Positions 17,175-25,580 of a stretch of DNA of 64,000 bases are shown here, piece by piece. Each line of letters begins with the position of its first letter. Positions within the stretch are counted from its first letter, which is position 1. Source of the stretch: an uncultured Paracoccaceae bacterium (GTDB lineage Bacteria > Pseudomonadota > Alphaproteobacteria > Rhodobacterales > Rhodobacteraceae); NCBI GenBank assembly GCA_947503775.1, contig CANNFE010000004.1, forward strand, positions 186,001-250,000. The letters are read 5' to 3'. The position numbers and the translations under genes were made by a program. The notes beneath the pieces are model-generated. The model saw nothing but the letters and a program-made list of their open reading frames with translations, ran no database searches and was not told the DNA's origin.

Positions 17175-17881
17175 GCTCGATCCTTCCGTTGGAGTTGCGC
17201 GAGGCCGTGGTGCGGCGCCGGGGCAAGCGTCTGCTGGGGCCGGTCGATCTGACCGTGGGGGCCAAGGGCTTTACCATCGTCATGGGGCCGAACGGATCGG
17301 GCAAGACAACCCTGATGCGGTCGCTGCACGGGCTGCAGCGGCTGACCGAGGGAGAGGCCGTCTGGGCCGCCGGGATGGAGGCCGTCCGCAAGCGGCAGGC
17401 TTATGTTTTCCAGCAGCCGGTGATGATGCGGCGGTCGGTTCGCGATAACCTTGCCTATCCGCTGCTGCTGCATGGGACAAAGAAGGCGGCGGCGCGGATG
17501 GCGGCCGAAGAATGGGCCGCGCGGATCGATCTGACCGAGGCGCTGGACCGGCGGGCCACGCAGCTATCGGGCGGGGAGCGGCAGAAGCTGGCTTTGGCGC
17601 GGGCGCTCATCCGTGAGCCGGAGCTTTTGTTTCTGGACGAGCCCTGTGCCAATCTCGACGGGAGAGCGACACGGGATATCGAAGCACTCTTGAAGGTTGA
17701 GCACGAGCGCGGTACGCGGATCGTGATGGCGACCCACGATATGGGTCAGGCGCGCCGGTTGGCGACCGACATCGTGTTCCTTTTGAACGGTAAAATTCAC
17801 GAAACGGGACCGGCGGAGCCTTTCTTTGCGGGTCCGGCAACGCCCGAAGCGGGGGCGTTCCTGAAGGGGGATATCGTCTGA
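17168..17881 (+). CDS. tupC: Tungstate ABC transporter ATP-binding protein TupC
   Basis: This 237-residue ABC ATPase energises the Tup importer at the cytoplasmic face of the membrane. Walker A is GPNGSGKTT near residue 40, the signature motif is LSGGERQKLALARAL, and Walker B is LLFLDEPCANLDG, followed by the switch His in MATHDMGQA. The start is the ATG overlapping the tupB stop; the same frame is open upstream inside tupB but that part is noncoding shadow. It overlaps tupA by one base (TGATG). No regulatory (TOBE) domain is present, which is normal for TupC. Confidence 0.9.
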   Translation: MVGSILPLELREAVVRRRGKRLLGPVDLTVGAKGFTIVMGPNGSGKTTLMRSLHGLQRLTEGEAVWAAGMEAVRKRQAYVFQQPVMMRRSVRDNLAYPLLLHGTKKAAARMAAEEWAARIDLTEALDRRATQLSGGERQKLALARALIREPELLFLDEPCANLDGRATRDIEALLKVEHERGTRIVMATHDMGQARRLATDIVFLLNGKIHETGPAEPFFAGPATPEAGAFLKGDIV

Positions 17882-18687
17882 TGAAACTGCCTGTTCTGTC
17901 CGCTGTTCTTGCCATCGGACTTGCCGCCTCTGCGATGGCCGATGAGATGAAGATGGCGGTGACGACCTCGTTCCATAATTCGGGGCTGTCCGAGATCCTG
18001 TTGCCCGCGATCGAAGAGGAGACGGGCATCACCGTCGAGCTTCTGGTCGTGGGGACAGGTCAGGCGCTGCGGCTTGGCGAGGCGGGCGATGTCGATGCGA
18101 TTCTCGTCCATTCGCGGGCGGCGGAGGATGCCTTTGTCGAGGCCGGATATGGCACCCATCGGCGCGAGATCATGTATAACGATTTCGTCCTGATCGGGCC
18201 CGAGGACGATCCCGCGAGCGTCGCTGAAAAGGACGGGATCGTCTATGCGATGCAGGCCGTGGCGGCGGCGAAGGCCCCGTTCGTCAGCCGGGGCGACGAA
18301 AGCGGCACGCATAAGCGCGAGCTGGATCTGTGGGAGCTGGCCGAGATGGATATCCCGCGTTTTGGCGACTGGTATCGCTCGGTCGGGGCTGGCATGGGCG
18401 CGGCGCTGAACACGGCGTCGGGCATGAATGCTTATATCCTGTCGGACCGGGCGAGCTGGCTCAATTTCGGCAACAAGGGCGATCTGGCGGTGCTGTTCGA
18501 GGGGGATGCGATGCTCTTTAACCAGTATGCCTATATTCCGGTCGATCCCGAGCGGCATGAGCATGTGAAGGCGGATCTGACCGACACGCTTGAAGCCTGG
18601 CTTGTCGGCGAGAGCGCGGCGGCCTTGATCGACGGCTATACGATCGAGGGTGAAAAGCTCTTCACATTCAACGCGCAGGGCAGCTAG
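17881..18687 (+). CDS. tupA: Tungstate-binding periplasmic protein TupA
   Basis: This is a 268-residue solute-binding protein with a cleavable signal peptide (KLPVLSAVLAIGLAASAMA). The mature protein opens with AVTTSFHNSGLSEILLPAIEE, matching the TupA family's oxyanion-binding TTTS-x-x-x-SGL region, and contains VVGTGQALRLGEAGDVDAILVHS and RGDESGTHKRE, also family hallmarks. TupA proteins bind tungstate with very high affinity (family knowledge). The gene completes tupBCA and ends 3 bp from the convergent DUF6505 gene of the formate dehydrogenase locus. That placement suggests tungstate supply to the formate dehydrogenase cofactor, an inference. Confidence 0.9.
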   Translation: MKLPVLSAVLAIGLAASAMADEMKMAVTTSFHNSGLSEILLPAIEEETGITVELLVVGTGQALRLGEAGDVDAILVHSRAAEDAFVEAGYGTHRREIMYNDFVLIGPEDDPASVAEKDGIVYAMQAVAAAKAPFVSRGDESGTHKRELDLWELAEMDIPRFGDWYRSVGAGMGAALNTASGMNAYILSDRASWLNFGNKGDLAVLFEGDAMLFNQYAYIPVDPERHEHVKADLTDTLEAWLVGESAAALIDGYTIEGEKLFTFNAQGS

Positions 18688-18690
18688 GGG

Positions 18691-19182
18691 TCAGTGCTGG
18701 TGCGGCTCGTCGAGTGAGCCGTGGACGGCGAATTGGTCGAGCGTCGCTTCGGGCGCGTCGATGACGCTGAACGCCTCGCGCACGCCCGCTTCGGTCAGCT
18801 CGCGGCCCACGGTCAGGACGGTGTTGGGCGCGTGATCCTCGCAGAGCTCGATCATGTCGTCGATCTCTTGCGTGGCGGTCGGGCGGGCGGCATCGGCATC
18901 CGGGGCGCCGTAATAGGCGACGAAGTGATGGGCGAGCAGCTCGATCAGGGTGTTCCGCTCATGCGGTTCGATCTGGGCAACGGCGACGAAGGTGACACGG
19001 CCGAAGGTCTCGATCCCGAGCCAGCCGTTGGTGAAGGCCTGTTTGGCCTTGCCGGTCAGGTCCACCTCGGACCAGTTGGAGAATTCGAAGCCGCCCGGGA
19101 TGCACCATTCGCCGGTGCGGGCGGGCGAGTGGAAGACGCGCTGGTCGCTTTCGTCGAAATGGATCGCGCGGGCGAGTTTCAT
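18691..19182 (-). CDS. DUF6505 family protein
   Basis: This is a 163-residue soluble protein with no signal peptide or membrane segment. I recognise it as DUF6505, a family seen beside formate dehydrogenase genes in Rhodobacterales and relatives. Its function is unknown. It is acidic, with a His-rich tail (EPHQH) and a HFVAYYGAPD segment. The 5' end overlaps the lipoate/biotin-ligase-like gene by 4 nt, so it is the last gene of the minus-strand arm of the locus. Context suggests a role in maturation or assembly of the dehydrogenase. Confidence 0.75.
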   Translation of the reverse strand: MKLARAIHFDESDQRVFHSPARTGEWCIPGGFEFSNWSEVDLTGKAKQAFTNGWLGIETFGRVTFVAVAQIEPHERNTLIELLAHHFVAYYGAPDADAARPTATQEIDDMIELCEDHAPNTVLTVGRELTEAGVREAFSVIDAPEATLDQFAVHGSLDEPHQH

Positions 19183-19877
19183 GGCGTCTCCAGTCGGGTC
19201 GTGAGCGGGATGAGGTGGGTGGTGTTGGCGTCCTTGAGGAGCATGCCGAAGTCTTCGTCGACGCCAGTGAACGTGCCGGTGAGGCCGTTTTGGGTGATCT
19301 CCTCACCCAGCCCATGGGCGAGCGGGCGCCATTCGGAATGGAGCGGTCTGGTCCCCTCGTCGCTCCATCGGTTGATCCAGACGAGGGTGTGGCGGACCCA
19401 GGCTTCGGTCAGGCGCGCGGGGTCCACGTCGGCGCAGCCTTCGGCATAGAGCGTGGTCTCGTCGGGGGTCGCGGGGCTGTCGGTTTCCGGCCAGAGCGGC
19501 AGGTGCAGGCCGACGACGAGCCAGTCCGGGATATCCTGCGGGATGGCGGTCGAGGCGGCGATCCGGAGTTTGCCGCAGGCACCGCCGTTGAGGCGGAGGC
19601 CACCGTCCCAGTCCAGATGGACGGCCACTTCGGGCGGGGCGAGCGCGCCGAGGGCGTTCTGAAACCCGATACCGCAGAGCGGCAGCATCGCCATCGCCTT
19701 GAGCAGCGGGACCTCGGGGGCAAAGACCATGGACGCGCGCAGATCGGTATCGGTGATGTTATGCGTGACGAGGCCCGCATCGCAGCCGAGCGCGGCCTGT
19801 GCGCAGGCGCGCTCGAACGGGTCTGCGCCGGGGACCGCCTCGGCGCTGAAAAGCGGCGGAACGGTCAGCTCGGTCAT
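19179..19877 (-). CDS. Biotin/lipoate-protein ligase family protein (DUF4444-type)
   Basis: The 232-residue product resembles the BPL/LplA/LipB fold with a small C-terminal SH3-like domain (about residues 185-232, ending in LKDANTTHLIPLTTRL). The core contains DWDGGLRLNGGACGKLRIA, comparable to the nucleotide/ligand loop of lipoate and biotin ligases. No dedicated lipoyl or biotinyl acceptor protein is visible in the locus. It overlaps both neighbours by 4 nt, so it is firmly part of the formate dehydrogenase accessory operon. Whether it is a true ligase acting on a dehydrogenase partner is unknown. Confidence 0.72.
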   Translation of the reverse strand: MTELTVPPLFSAEAVPGADPFERACAQAALGCDAGLVTHNITDTDLRASMVFAPEVPLLKAMAMLPLCGIGFQNALGALAPPEVAVHLDWDGGLRLNGGACGKLRIAASTAIPQDIPDWLVVGLHLPLWPETDSPATPDETTLYAEGCADVDPARLTEAWVRHTLVWINRWSDEGTRPLHSEWRPLAHGLGEEITQNGLTGTFTGVDEDFGMLLKDANTTHLIPLTTRLETP

Positions 19878-20932
19878 GCGTGGCCGCCTGCGATGAGTTT
19901 GCGGGCGACGGCGCGGAAGCCCTCGGCCTGCGGGCTGTCTGGTTTGGAGACGACGATGGGCGCGCCGCCATCGGCGGCCAGACGGATGTCGAGATGGAGC
20001 GGGATCTCGGCCAGAAGCGGGATGCCCAGCTTGTCAGCCTCGGCCGCGACGCCGCCATGGCCGAAGACATGCTCCTCGTGCCCGCATTCGGAGCAGATAT
20101 GGGTCGACATATTCTCGATCATGCCCAGAAGCGGGGTCTGGAGCTGGTTAAACATGTCGATGCCCTTGCGGGCGTCCATCAGTGCGACGTCCTGCGGGGT
20201 GGAGACGATGATCGCGCCGTCGACCTCGGCCTTTTGGGCGAGGGTCATCTGAACGTCTCCGGTGCCGGGCGGCAGATCGACGATCAGCACATCAAGCGCG
20301 CCCCACTGTACCTGCATCATCATCTGCTGGAGCGCGCCCATCAACATCGGGCCGCGCCAAACCACGGCCTGGTCGTCGTTGGTCATCAGGCCGATCGACA
20401 TCAGGGTGACGCCGTGATTGCGCAGGGGCAGGATCGTCTTGCCATCGGGCGAGGCCGGGCGGCCCGAGATGCCGAGCATCCGGGGCTGCGAGGGGCCATA
20501 GACATCCGCATCGAGCAGACCGACGCGGCGGCCTTCGGCGGCGAGCGCGCAGGCCAGATTGGCGGAGACGGTGGATTTGCCCACCCCGCCCTTGCCCGAG
20601 GCGATGGCAAGGATTCGGTCGACGCCTGGGATCTTTTCGGGGCCCTTGGGCTGCGCGGCCTTTTGCGGTTTGAGGTCCGGCGGCGGCGGGGTCGAGGCGG
20701 TCATCACTGCTGAAACGGACGCGATGCCGTCCAGCGCTTTCACCTTGGCCTCGGCTTCGGCGCGGACGGGTTCGAGTTCCTTGGCGCGGCTGCCGTCGAT
20801 GTCGAAGACGAAGCGGACGGCCCCGTCATTCACGGTCAGCGCGCGCACCATTCCGGCGGCGACGATATCCTGACCGGTCGCAGGATCGGTCAGGGTCTTC
20901 AGCGTCTCGAGGACGTCTTCACGGGTGGTCAC
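19874..20932 (-). CDS. apbC: Mrp/ApbC-family iron-sulfur cluster carrier ATPase
   Basis: This 352-residue cytoplasmic P-loop protein has an N-terminal MIP18/DUF59 domain (residues 1-90), then a linker, then the ATPase with GKGGVGKSTVSANLA, a DADVYGPSQP switch and the DLPPGTGD block. The C-terminal CSEC motif (in STHICSECGHEEH) is the cluster-bridging Cys pair of Mrp dimers. These proteins carry [4Fe-4S] clusters to apo-enzymes; here the obvious clients are the multi-cluster formate dehydrogenase subunits and the adjacent 4Fe-4S protein. The gene sits 3 bp after DUF6494 and overlaps the ligase-like gene. Confidence 0.9.
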   Translation of the reverse strand: MTTREDVLETLKTLTDPATGQDIVAAGMVRALTVNDGAVRFVFDIDGSRAKELEPVRAEAEAKVKALDGIASVSAVMTASTPPPPDLKPQKAAQPKGPEKIPGVDRILAIASGKGGVGKSTVSANLACALAAEGRRVGLLDADVYGPSQPRMLGISGRPASPDGKTILPLRNHGVTLMSIGLMTNDDQAVVWRGPMLMGALQQMMMQVQWGALDVLIVDLPPGTGDVQMTLAQKAEVDGAIIVSTPQDVALMDARKGIDMFNQLQTPLLGMIENMSTHICSECGHEEHVFGHGGVAAEADKLGIPLLAEIPLHLDIRLAADGGAPIVVSKPDSPQAEGFRAVARKLIAGGHA

Positions 20933-20935
20933 GTC

Positions 20936-21127
20936 TCAGCTCTGCCCTTTGATGGTGCCGGTCACGACATGTTCCAGATCGAGCCCGTCCACGGTCAGAA
21001 CGACCTTGGCCTCGTAGCTTTTCCCGGCGCTGTCGGCATCGCGCATCGCGCCTTCGATGGCCTGCTGCGAGGTGACGCCCACCTGCTTGAGGAACTTGCG
21101 CATGCTCATGTTGAAGTCTTCGTCCAT
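20936..21127 (-). CDS. DUF6494 family small protein
   Basis: This is a 63-residue soluble protein beginning MDEDFNMSMRKFLKQVG. I recognise it as DUF6494, another small family associated with formate dehydrogenase loci. It has one predicted N-terminal amphipathic helix and a short beta region (AKVVLTVDGLDLEHVV). There is no cysteine and no signal peptide. It lies 3 bp before apbC in the same operon. Function is unknown; a small assembly or binding partner is plausible. Confidence 0.7.
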   Translation of the reverse strand: MDEDFNMSMRKFLKQVGVTSQQAIEGAMRDADSAGKSYEAKVVLTVDGLDLEHVVTGTIKGQS

Positions 21128-21224
21128 CGGGCTTTTCCTTTTCTTTCGGTCGGTTGAGACCAGATCCGCACTCGCTACCCCGTACCATGGCAGGACATAA
21201 GGCCCCGGCGGGGGCGCGCCAGTG

Positions 21225-23174
21225 TCAGTGATCCTTGCGCTTGCTCAGGTAGTCTTCGGTCGTGCGAACCTTGGGGCGGTCGCCCGCGGCGAAGGGGTTG
21301 TTGTCGGAGTGGTATTGCGCGTTGATCCGGCACTTGTCGCACATCTGGATCATGCGCGCGGCCTGCGGATTGGCGAACATGGAATGCTTGCCCGCGAGTT
21401 TCTCGGTGATGCGCTCGACCGTGGATTTGGAGCCGAAGAGCGTGCCGCATTCGATGCAGGCGAAGGGCTCTTCTTCGTAGAGCACCTTTTGATCGAAGGC
21501 CTCGTCGGTGAGGTTGAAACGCGGCTCGAGCGTGATGGCCGTCTCGGGGCAGATATTGGCGCAGAGGCCGCATTGCAGGCAGGCATCCTCCTGAAAGCGT
21601 AGCTGCGGCAGGTCGGGATTGTCGCCCAGCGCGCCTGAGGGGCAAAGCGAGACGCAGGAGAGGCAGAGCGTGCAGGCGTCGGTATCCACGAGGACGACGC
21701 CGTAGGGGGCGCCTTCGGGCAGGGGCAGGATTTCGGCGCCGGGGTTGAGGGCCTTGGCCGCCATGCGGGCGACCTGACGGCGCGAGCCCATGGGCAGAAC
21801 GGGATCGGCTGTGACGGGGGGCTGCGCGTCCTTCAGCAGGTCGGTGAGCGCGTCAGGATCGGCAGGCTCGAGCAGGCGGACAGGCTGGCCCGCGATGGCC
21901 TCGGCCAGCGGGATCTGGCGGTCCAGCGCATCGCGTTCGGTGCGGGGGGAGAGCAGCAGGTCGACGGAGGCAAAGCCGCTGGCCAGCGCCGCGAGGATCT
22001 CGGCATGGCCGAAGCCGGAGAGCGCTTCGACCTCGAGCGGGATCACGTCTGCGGGCAGACCCGCGCCGTAGCGGGCGGCGAGCGCGATCATCTCGCGGCC
22101 ATGGGTTGCGTCATGGATTAGAAGGCGGGGTGCAGTGCCGCCAGCCTTGCGGAAGGTGGAGGCGAGCGTCTGGACGCGCCGAAAGATCGTGTCGGTGGGC
22201 GGGGCGTCGTAGGTGATCGCCCCCGACGGACAGACGGCGGAGCAGCCGCCGCAGCCCGCGCAGATCATCGGATCGATGGCGACATGTTCCCCGGCGGAGG
22301 TGATCGCGCCGGTCGGGCAGACGCCGATGCAGTTCGAACAGGCGGGCTTTTCGGCGCGCGAATGGGCGCAGAGCGATTCCTCGAGCCGGACATAGAGCGG
22401 CTTTTCGAAGGTGCCGATCATCTGGCCCGCCTCGAAGACGGCGCGGGCGACGGCGGGCTGGCTGCCGGGATCGGCGCGCAGATAGCCCTCGCGCTTGGCA
22501 TCGGCGGGGAAAAGCGGGGTGCCGCCGGTCAGATCGAGGATGAGATCGCACGCGGAGACGCCGCCGTTCTTGGGATCGGTGAAGGTCGGCGCGCCGCGCC
22601 CGCCGGGGATGCGCTGTTGCAGGGCATCAATTCGCACCTCGAACTGGCCCAGCGCGCCGCTTGCGCGTTTGAGCGTGCCGAGAATCACGTCGACCTCGGC
22701 GGGCGGGTCGGTGTCGAGCCTGTCGGTGAGGAGCACCGTCACGCTGAGCGTTTGCGAGAGCGTTTCGGCCGCGGCAAGCGCGACATCGGCAGCCCCGATG
22801 ATCAGGCAGAGCCCTTCGGAGACGATATCGACGACGCGGGGCTCGGGGATGGCGATCAGCGCCTCGGCGGCGAGGGCGGCCATCTTGGGCGCTGTGGAGG
22901 CAGAATCGTCGGTCCAGCCCGCGCGGTCGCGGATGTCGACGAAGCCCGGCACGGGTGCCTCGATCTCGGCCGCGAGCTCCTCGAAGCGGGCGCGTTCCTG
23001 CTGGCAGGCGACGATCGTGCCTCCGGCCTTGAGGGCCTCTGCGGCGACGTTGATCTCTTGCAGGCACAGCCCGGTATGCACGTTGGAACAGGCCAGACCT
23101 GTTGCCGCTTCGATACGGTCCGGATCGATGGACTGGCTTCCCAGGCAGTCGCAAAGGAGCAAACGGTTCGGCAT
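21225..23174 (-). CDS. Multi-cluster 4Fe-4S binding protein of the formate dehydrogenase locus
   Basis: This is a 649-residue protein without signal peptide. Four ferredoxin-like cysteine sets are visible: CSNCIGVCP, CAGCGGCSAVCP, CTLCLSCVSLCP and CLQCGLCANICP, so up to four [4Fe-4S] clusters. A C-terminal CIECG...CDKC set could bind zinc or iron. The N-terminal ~250 residues have cysteines in LLCDCLG and GLACSNVHTGLCLQE. It is the first gene of the minus-strand arm and is divergent from DUF3305. It probably moves electrons in the cytoplasm, either for dehydrogenase maturation or as a link to another redox partner. The exact role is not known to me. Confidence 0.82.
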   Translation of the reverse strand: MPNRLLLCDCLGSQSIDPDRIEAATGLACSNVHTGLCLQEINVAAEALKAGGTIVACQQERARFEELAAEIEAPVPGFVDIRDRAGWTDDSASTAPKMAALAAEALIAIPEPRVVDIVSEGLCLIIGAADVALAAAETLSQTLSVTVLLTDRLDTDPPAEVDVILGTLKRASGALGQFEVRIDALQQRIPGGRGAPTFTDPKNGGVSACDLILDLTGGTPLFPADAKREGYLRADPGSQPAVARAVFEAGQMIGTFEKPLYVRLEESLCAHSRAEKPACSNCIGVCPTGAITSAGEHVAIDPMICAGCGGCSAVCPSGAITYDAPPTDTIFRRVQTLASTFRKAGGTAPRLLIHDATHGREMIALAARYGAGLPADVIPLEVEALSGFGHAEILAALASGFASVDLLLSPRTERDALDRQIPLAEAIAGQPVRLLEPADPDALTDLLKDAQPPVTADPVLPMGSRRQVARMAAKALNPGAEILPLPEGAPYGVVLVDTDACTLCLSCVSLCPSGALGDNPDLPQLRFQEDACLQCGLCANICPETAITLEPRFNLTDEAFDQKVLYEEEPFACIECGTLFGSKSTVERITEKLAGKHSMFANPQAARMIQMCDKCRINAQYHSDNNPFAAGDRPKVRTTEDYLSKRKDH

Positions 23175-23332
23175 CGCGGGGCGACCTTCTTATGACGGAG
23201 CTGGCGGATATCGGCGGCCAGAAAGCCATGTTTTGCCGCAATGGTAAACCGGCAACCGGCGGAACGGGGCGTCAAAGCAACATACACCTTTGGTGGCGCG
23301 TCGGTTTGTCTCTCTCCCCCAAAAGTAGCTTA

Positions 23333-23371
23333 TACGATAGTCGTAGAGGAACCATTAACCGTGGTTAAGGG
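23333..23371. promoter_or_regulatory. Two adjacent palindromes in the divergent formate dehydrogenase control region
   Basis: TACGA-TAG-TCGTA (23333-23345) is a perfect 5-bp inverted repeat. Seven bases later, TTAACC-GT-GGTTAA (23355-23368) is a 6-bp inverted repeat, extended by CC and GG at the outer flanks (23352-23371). They lie in the 258-bp region between the divergent 4Fe-4S and DUF3305 genes. They are good operator candidates for controlling both arms. The TTAACC half-site also resembles the CtrA half-motif, so CtrA binding is an alternative. Confidence 0.5.
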
Positions 23372-23432
23372 ACTTGTGGTGGGACACGGGTCTGGCGCAA
23401 GATAGCACCACTTTTATGTCAGGGGACATATT

Positions 23433-23996
23433 TTGAAGATGGACGGACGCAACGGGCAAGTTGTCCCTCTTGGGATTGTGCTCCGCCGTATACCGGGTGT
23501 GACCCGGTGGGCGGCGTGGAGTTGGCGTGCCGTGTCGGTCCTTCCGGGGGCCGCCCCTGCCGAATGGAAAGAGCTGCGCCGGGATGGGGAGGCGGTCGAC
23601 TATCATGCCGCGACCGTGCCTTTGGAGCTGTTCCGGTCCGATACCGAAGCCTATCTGCACGGTCTGTCGGCGAAGGTGCCGGCCATCTATGTCGTGATGC
23701 GCCAGGTCGGGGACAAGGATCGCCCGCTGGAGGTCGTGCTGGCCACCGCCTCGCCCTACGAGGCGCAGGATTATGCGGATAACGGCGACGATCTGGTCGA
23801 GAAGGTGCCTATGCCCGGCGGGCTGATCGCGCTGATCCGGGATTTCGTCGAGGCGCATCACGAGGACGAGGTGTTCATCAAGCGGCGCCGCGACAAGCAT
23901 CGGACCGATGCGGTCGAGGATGGAATCGGGGATCCGAGGATCGCGCAGATGACGGATGTCTATCGCTCTCCAGCGGCCAAGAAGGCGCGGGCATGA
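23433..23996 (+). CDS. DUF3305 family protein
   Basis: The 187-residue product is recognised as DUF3305, typically the first gene before DUF3306 and a TorD-type chaperone upstream of Tat-exported formate dehydrogenase. It has a conserved-looking core (PLGIVLRRIPGVTRWAAWSWRAVSVLPGA) and a basic tail. No membrane segment or cysteines are present, so it acts in the cytoplasm, presumably in dehydrogenase biogenesis. The start could be TTG at 23433, six bases after AGGGGA, or the ATG at 23439. It overlaps DUF3306 by 4 nt. Confidence 0.8.
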   Translation: MKMDGRNGQVVPLGIVLRRIPGVTRWAAWSWRAVSVLPGAAPAEWKELRRDGEAVDYHAATVPLELFRSDTEAYLHGLSAKVPAIYVVMRQVGDKDRPLEVVLATASPYEAQDYADNGDDLVEKVPMPGGLIALIRDFVEAHHEDEVFIKRRRDKHRTDAVEDGIGDPRIAQMTDVYRSPAAKKARA

Positions 23997-24625
23997 CGGC
24001 CCGCACCGATTTCTGGTCGGCCCGCCGCGCGCGGGTCGAGGCCGAGGCGCAGGCGGAGGTTGCCGTTGCCGAGGCCCGGACGGAGGCCGAGCAGCTTGCC
24101 GCGCTGGAAGAGAAGACCGACGAGGAAATCCTCGAGACGCTGGAGCTGCCGGATCCCGATACGCTTCAGATGGGCGATGATGTGACCGCGTTTATGTCGA
24201 GGATGGTGCCGGACCGGATCCGCCGCCGGGCGCTGCGCCGTCTTTGGCGGACCAATCCGACGCTCGCCAATGTCGACGGGCTGGTTGATTACGGCGGAGA
24301 TTTCACCGATGCCGCGACTGTCGTGGAGAACCTTCAGACGGCCTATCAGGTGGGCAAGGGGATGCTCGACCATGTGTTGAAAATGGAGGCAGAGGCGCAG
24401 GCCGAGGCGGTGGATGACGCCGATTTGATGCCCGAAGGCCACGAGTCCAAGCCGGAGGTTGAAGATAACGTCGGGGAAATGGTGGACGAATCACCCGGAG
24501 ATTGTGAACGTGAGGTCATTAACGAATTTGCTGACGACGCTTCCGTAACCAGTGCCGACGACGCCGAGGGCCCGAGCCCTCGCCGACGGATGCACTTTGC
24601 CTTCGACGAGGATGCGACCGCATGA
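23993..24625 (+). CDS. DUF3306 family protein
   Basis: This is a 210-residue, very acidic protein. The N-terminus (DFWSARRARVEAEAQAE) is a charged helix, followed by the core FMSRMVPDRIRRRALRRLWRTNP that marks DUF3306, then a low-complexity acidic tail. It is found between DUF3305 and the TorD-like chaperone in formate dehydrogenase operons. Both ends overlap neighbours by 4 nt. Its function is unknown; an assembly role is inferred from context. Confidence 0.8.
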   Translation: MTARTDFWSARRARVEAEAQAEVAVAEARTEAEQLAALEEKTDEEILETLELPDPDTLQMGDDVTAFMSRMVPDRIRRRALRRLWRTNPTLANVDGLVDYGGDFTDAATVVENLQTAYQVGKGMLDHVLKMEAEAQAEAVDDADLMPEGHESKPEVEDNVGEMVDESPGDCEREVINEFADDASVTSADDAEGPSPRRRMHFAFDEDATA

Positions 24626-25233
24626 CCGCCGAACCCGCCCAGACGATCGAGGTTGCCGCAGAGGACCGGCTGCGCGCGGATCTCTACAATTATCTGGGGC
24701 TGATCCTGTCGGCTCCGGCGGATCGGGTGCTTCTGGATCAGACCGCCGCCTTGTCGGGCGATGACAGCGATCTGGGTCAGGCGATCGGATCGCTGGCCAA
24801 GGTTGCCAAGGTCAGCACACCGCAAGGGGTCGAGCGGGAGTTCAACGCGCTGTTCATCGGATTGGGCCGGGGCGAGCTTTTGCCCTACGGCAGCTATTAC
24901 CTGACCGGGTTTCTGAACGAAAAGCCGCTGGCGGCCCTGCGAGGCGACATGGCGGCGCGCGGGATCACGCGGGCGCAGAATGTGTTCGAGCCCGAAGACA
25001 ACATCGCCTCTTTGATGGAGATGATGGGCGGCATGATCGCAGGCCGCTTTGGCGCGCCAGCCGCGCTGGGCGATCAGAAGACCTTTTTCAACAAGCATAT
25101 CGGGCCGTGGGCGGCGCATTTCTTCCAGGATCTGGAAGGGGCGAAGACCTCGGTTCTTTATGCATCGGTGGGACGTGTGGGACGAGTGTTCATGGAAATC
25201 GAGGCGGAAGCCTTCAGACTGACGACGGCCTGA
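24622..25233 (+). CDS. TorD/DmsD-family molybdoenzyme chaperone
   Basis: This is a 203-residue all-helical cytoplasmic protein of the TorD family. It shows REFNALFIGLGRGELLPYGSYYLTGFLNEKPL, corresponding to the conserved E-x-x-L-F-x-x-x-G-...-P-Y-x-S-x-Y block, and the later F-x-x-x-H-I-x-P-W motif (FFNKHIGPW). These chaperones bind the Tat signal of a molybdoenzyme catalytic subunit and help cofactor insertion before export. Its client here is almost certainly fdhA, three genes downstream. It overlaps DUF3306 by 4 nt. Confidence 0.88.
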   Translation: MTAEPAQTIEVAAEDRLRADLYNYLGLILSAPADRVLLDQTAALSGDDSDLGQAIGSLAKVAKVSTPQGVEREFNALFIGLGRGELLPYGSYYLTGFLNEKPLAALRGDMAARGITRAQNVFEPEDNIASLMEMMGGMIAGRFGAPAALGDQKTFFNKHIGPWAAHFFQDLEGAKTSVLYASVGRVGRVFMEIEAEAFRLTTA

Positions 25234-25283
25234 GGAGGCCGAATGGCGGGTCTGACCTGCCTCGAACTTGAAAGGGACAAGGG

Positions 25284-25478
25284 ATGACGAAAAAGACCGA
25301 AGACCGTGGAAACCGGCGGGATTTCCTTAAGCTGGCAGGAGCGTCCGCTCCGGCGGCTGTGGTCGCGCTGAGCGCAACCGGCGCCGAGGCCGCGACCGAA
25401 ACCGCTGTCGATCTTGCCTCCGAGACCATGCAGGACACCGCGCATACCCGCGCCTATTTCGACAGCGCCCGGTTCTAA
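25284..25478 (+). CDS. Small Tat-signal protein of the formate dehydrogenase region
   Basis: This 64-residue protein is almost entirely a twin-arginine signal: NRRDFLKLAG is followed by an Ala-rich hydrophobic stretch ending ATGAEAA, leaving only about 25 mature residues. It matches the known small formate-dehydrogenase-region Tat-targeted family. AAGGGA and AAGGG precede the ATG. Its role is unclear; it may help Tat export or be a small periplasmic subunit. It lies 102 bp before fdhA in the same direction. Confidence 0.82.
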   Translation: MTKKTEDRGNRRDFLKLAGASAPAAVVALSATGAEAATETAVDLASETMQDTAHTRAYFDSARF

Positions 25479-25580
25479 GCCAAGCGCTGACGCGACCCCT
25501 GCGGTGCCGTCACTGGGGAGACGGGCATCCGCCTCACTATCACACCCAGCCAGCCCGAACGGGCAGCAAGGGAGGGACAT

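Noticed and set aside
21180-21224. GC-rich stem-loop after the 4Fe-4S gene stop on the minus strand
   Set aside because: Short stem with mismatches and no T-run; not convincing as a terminator.
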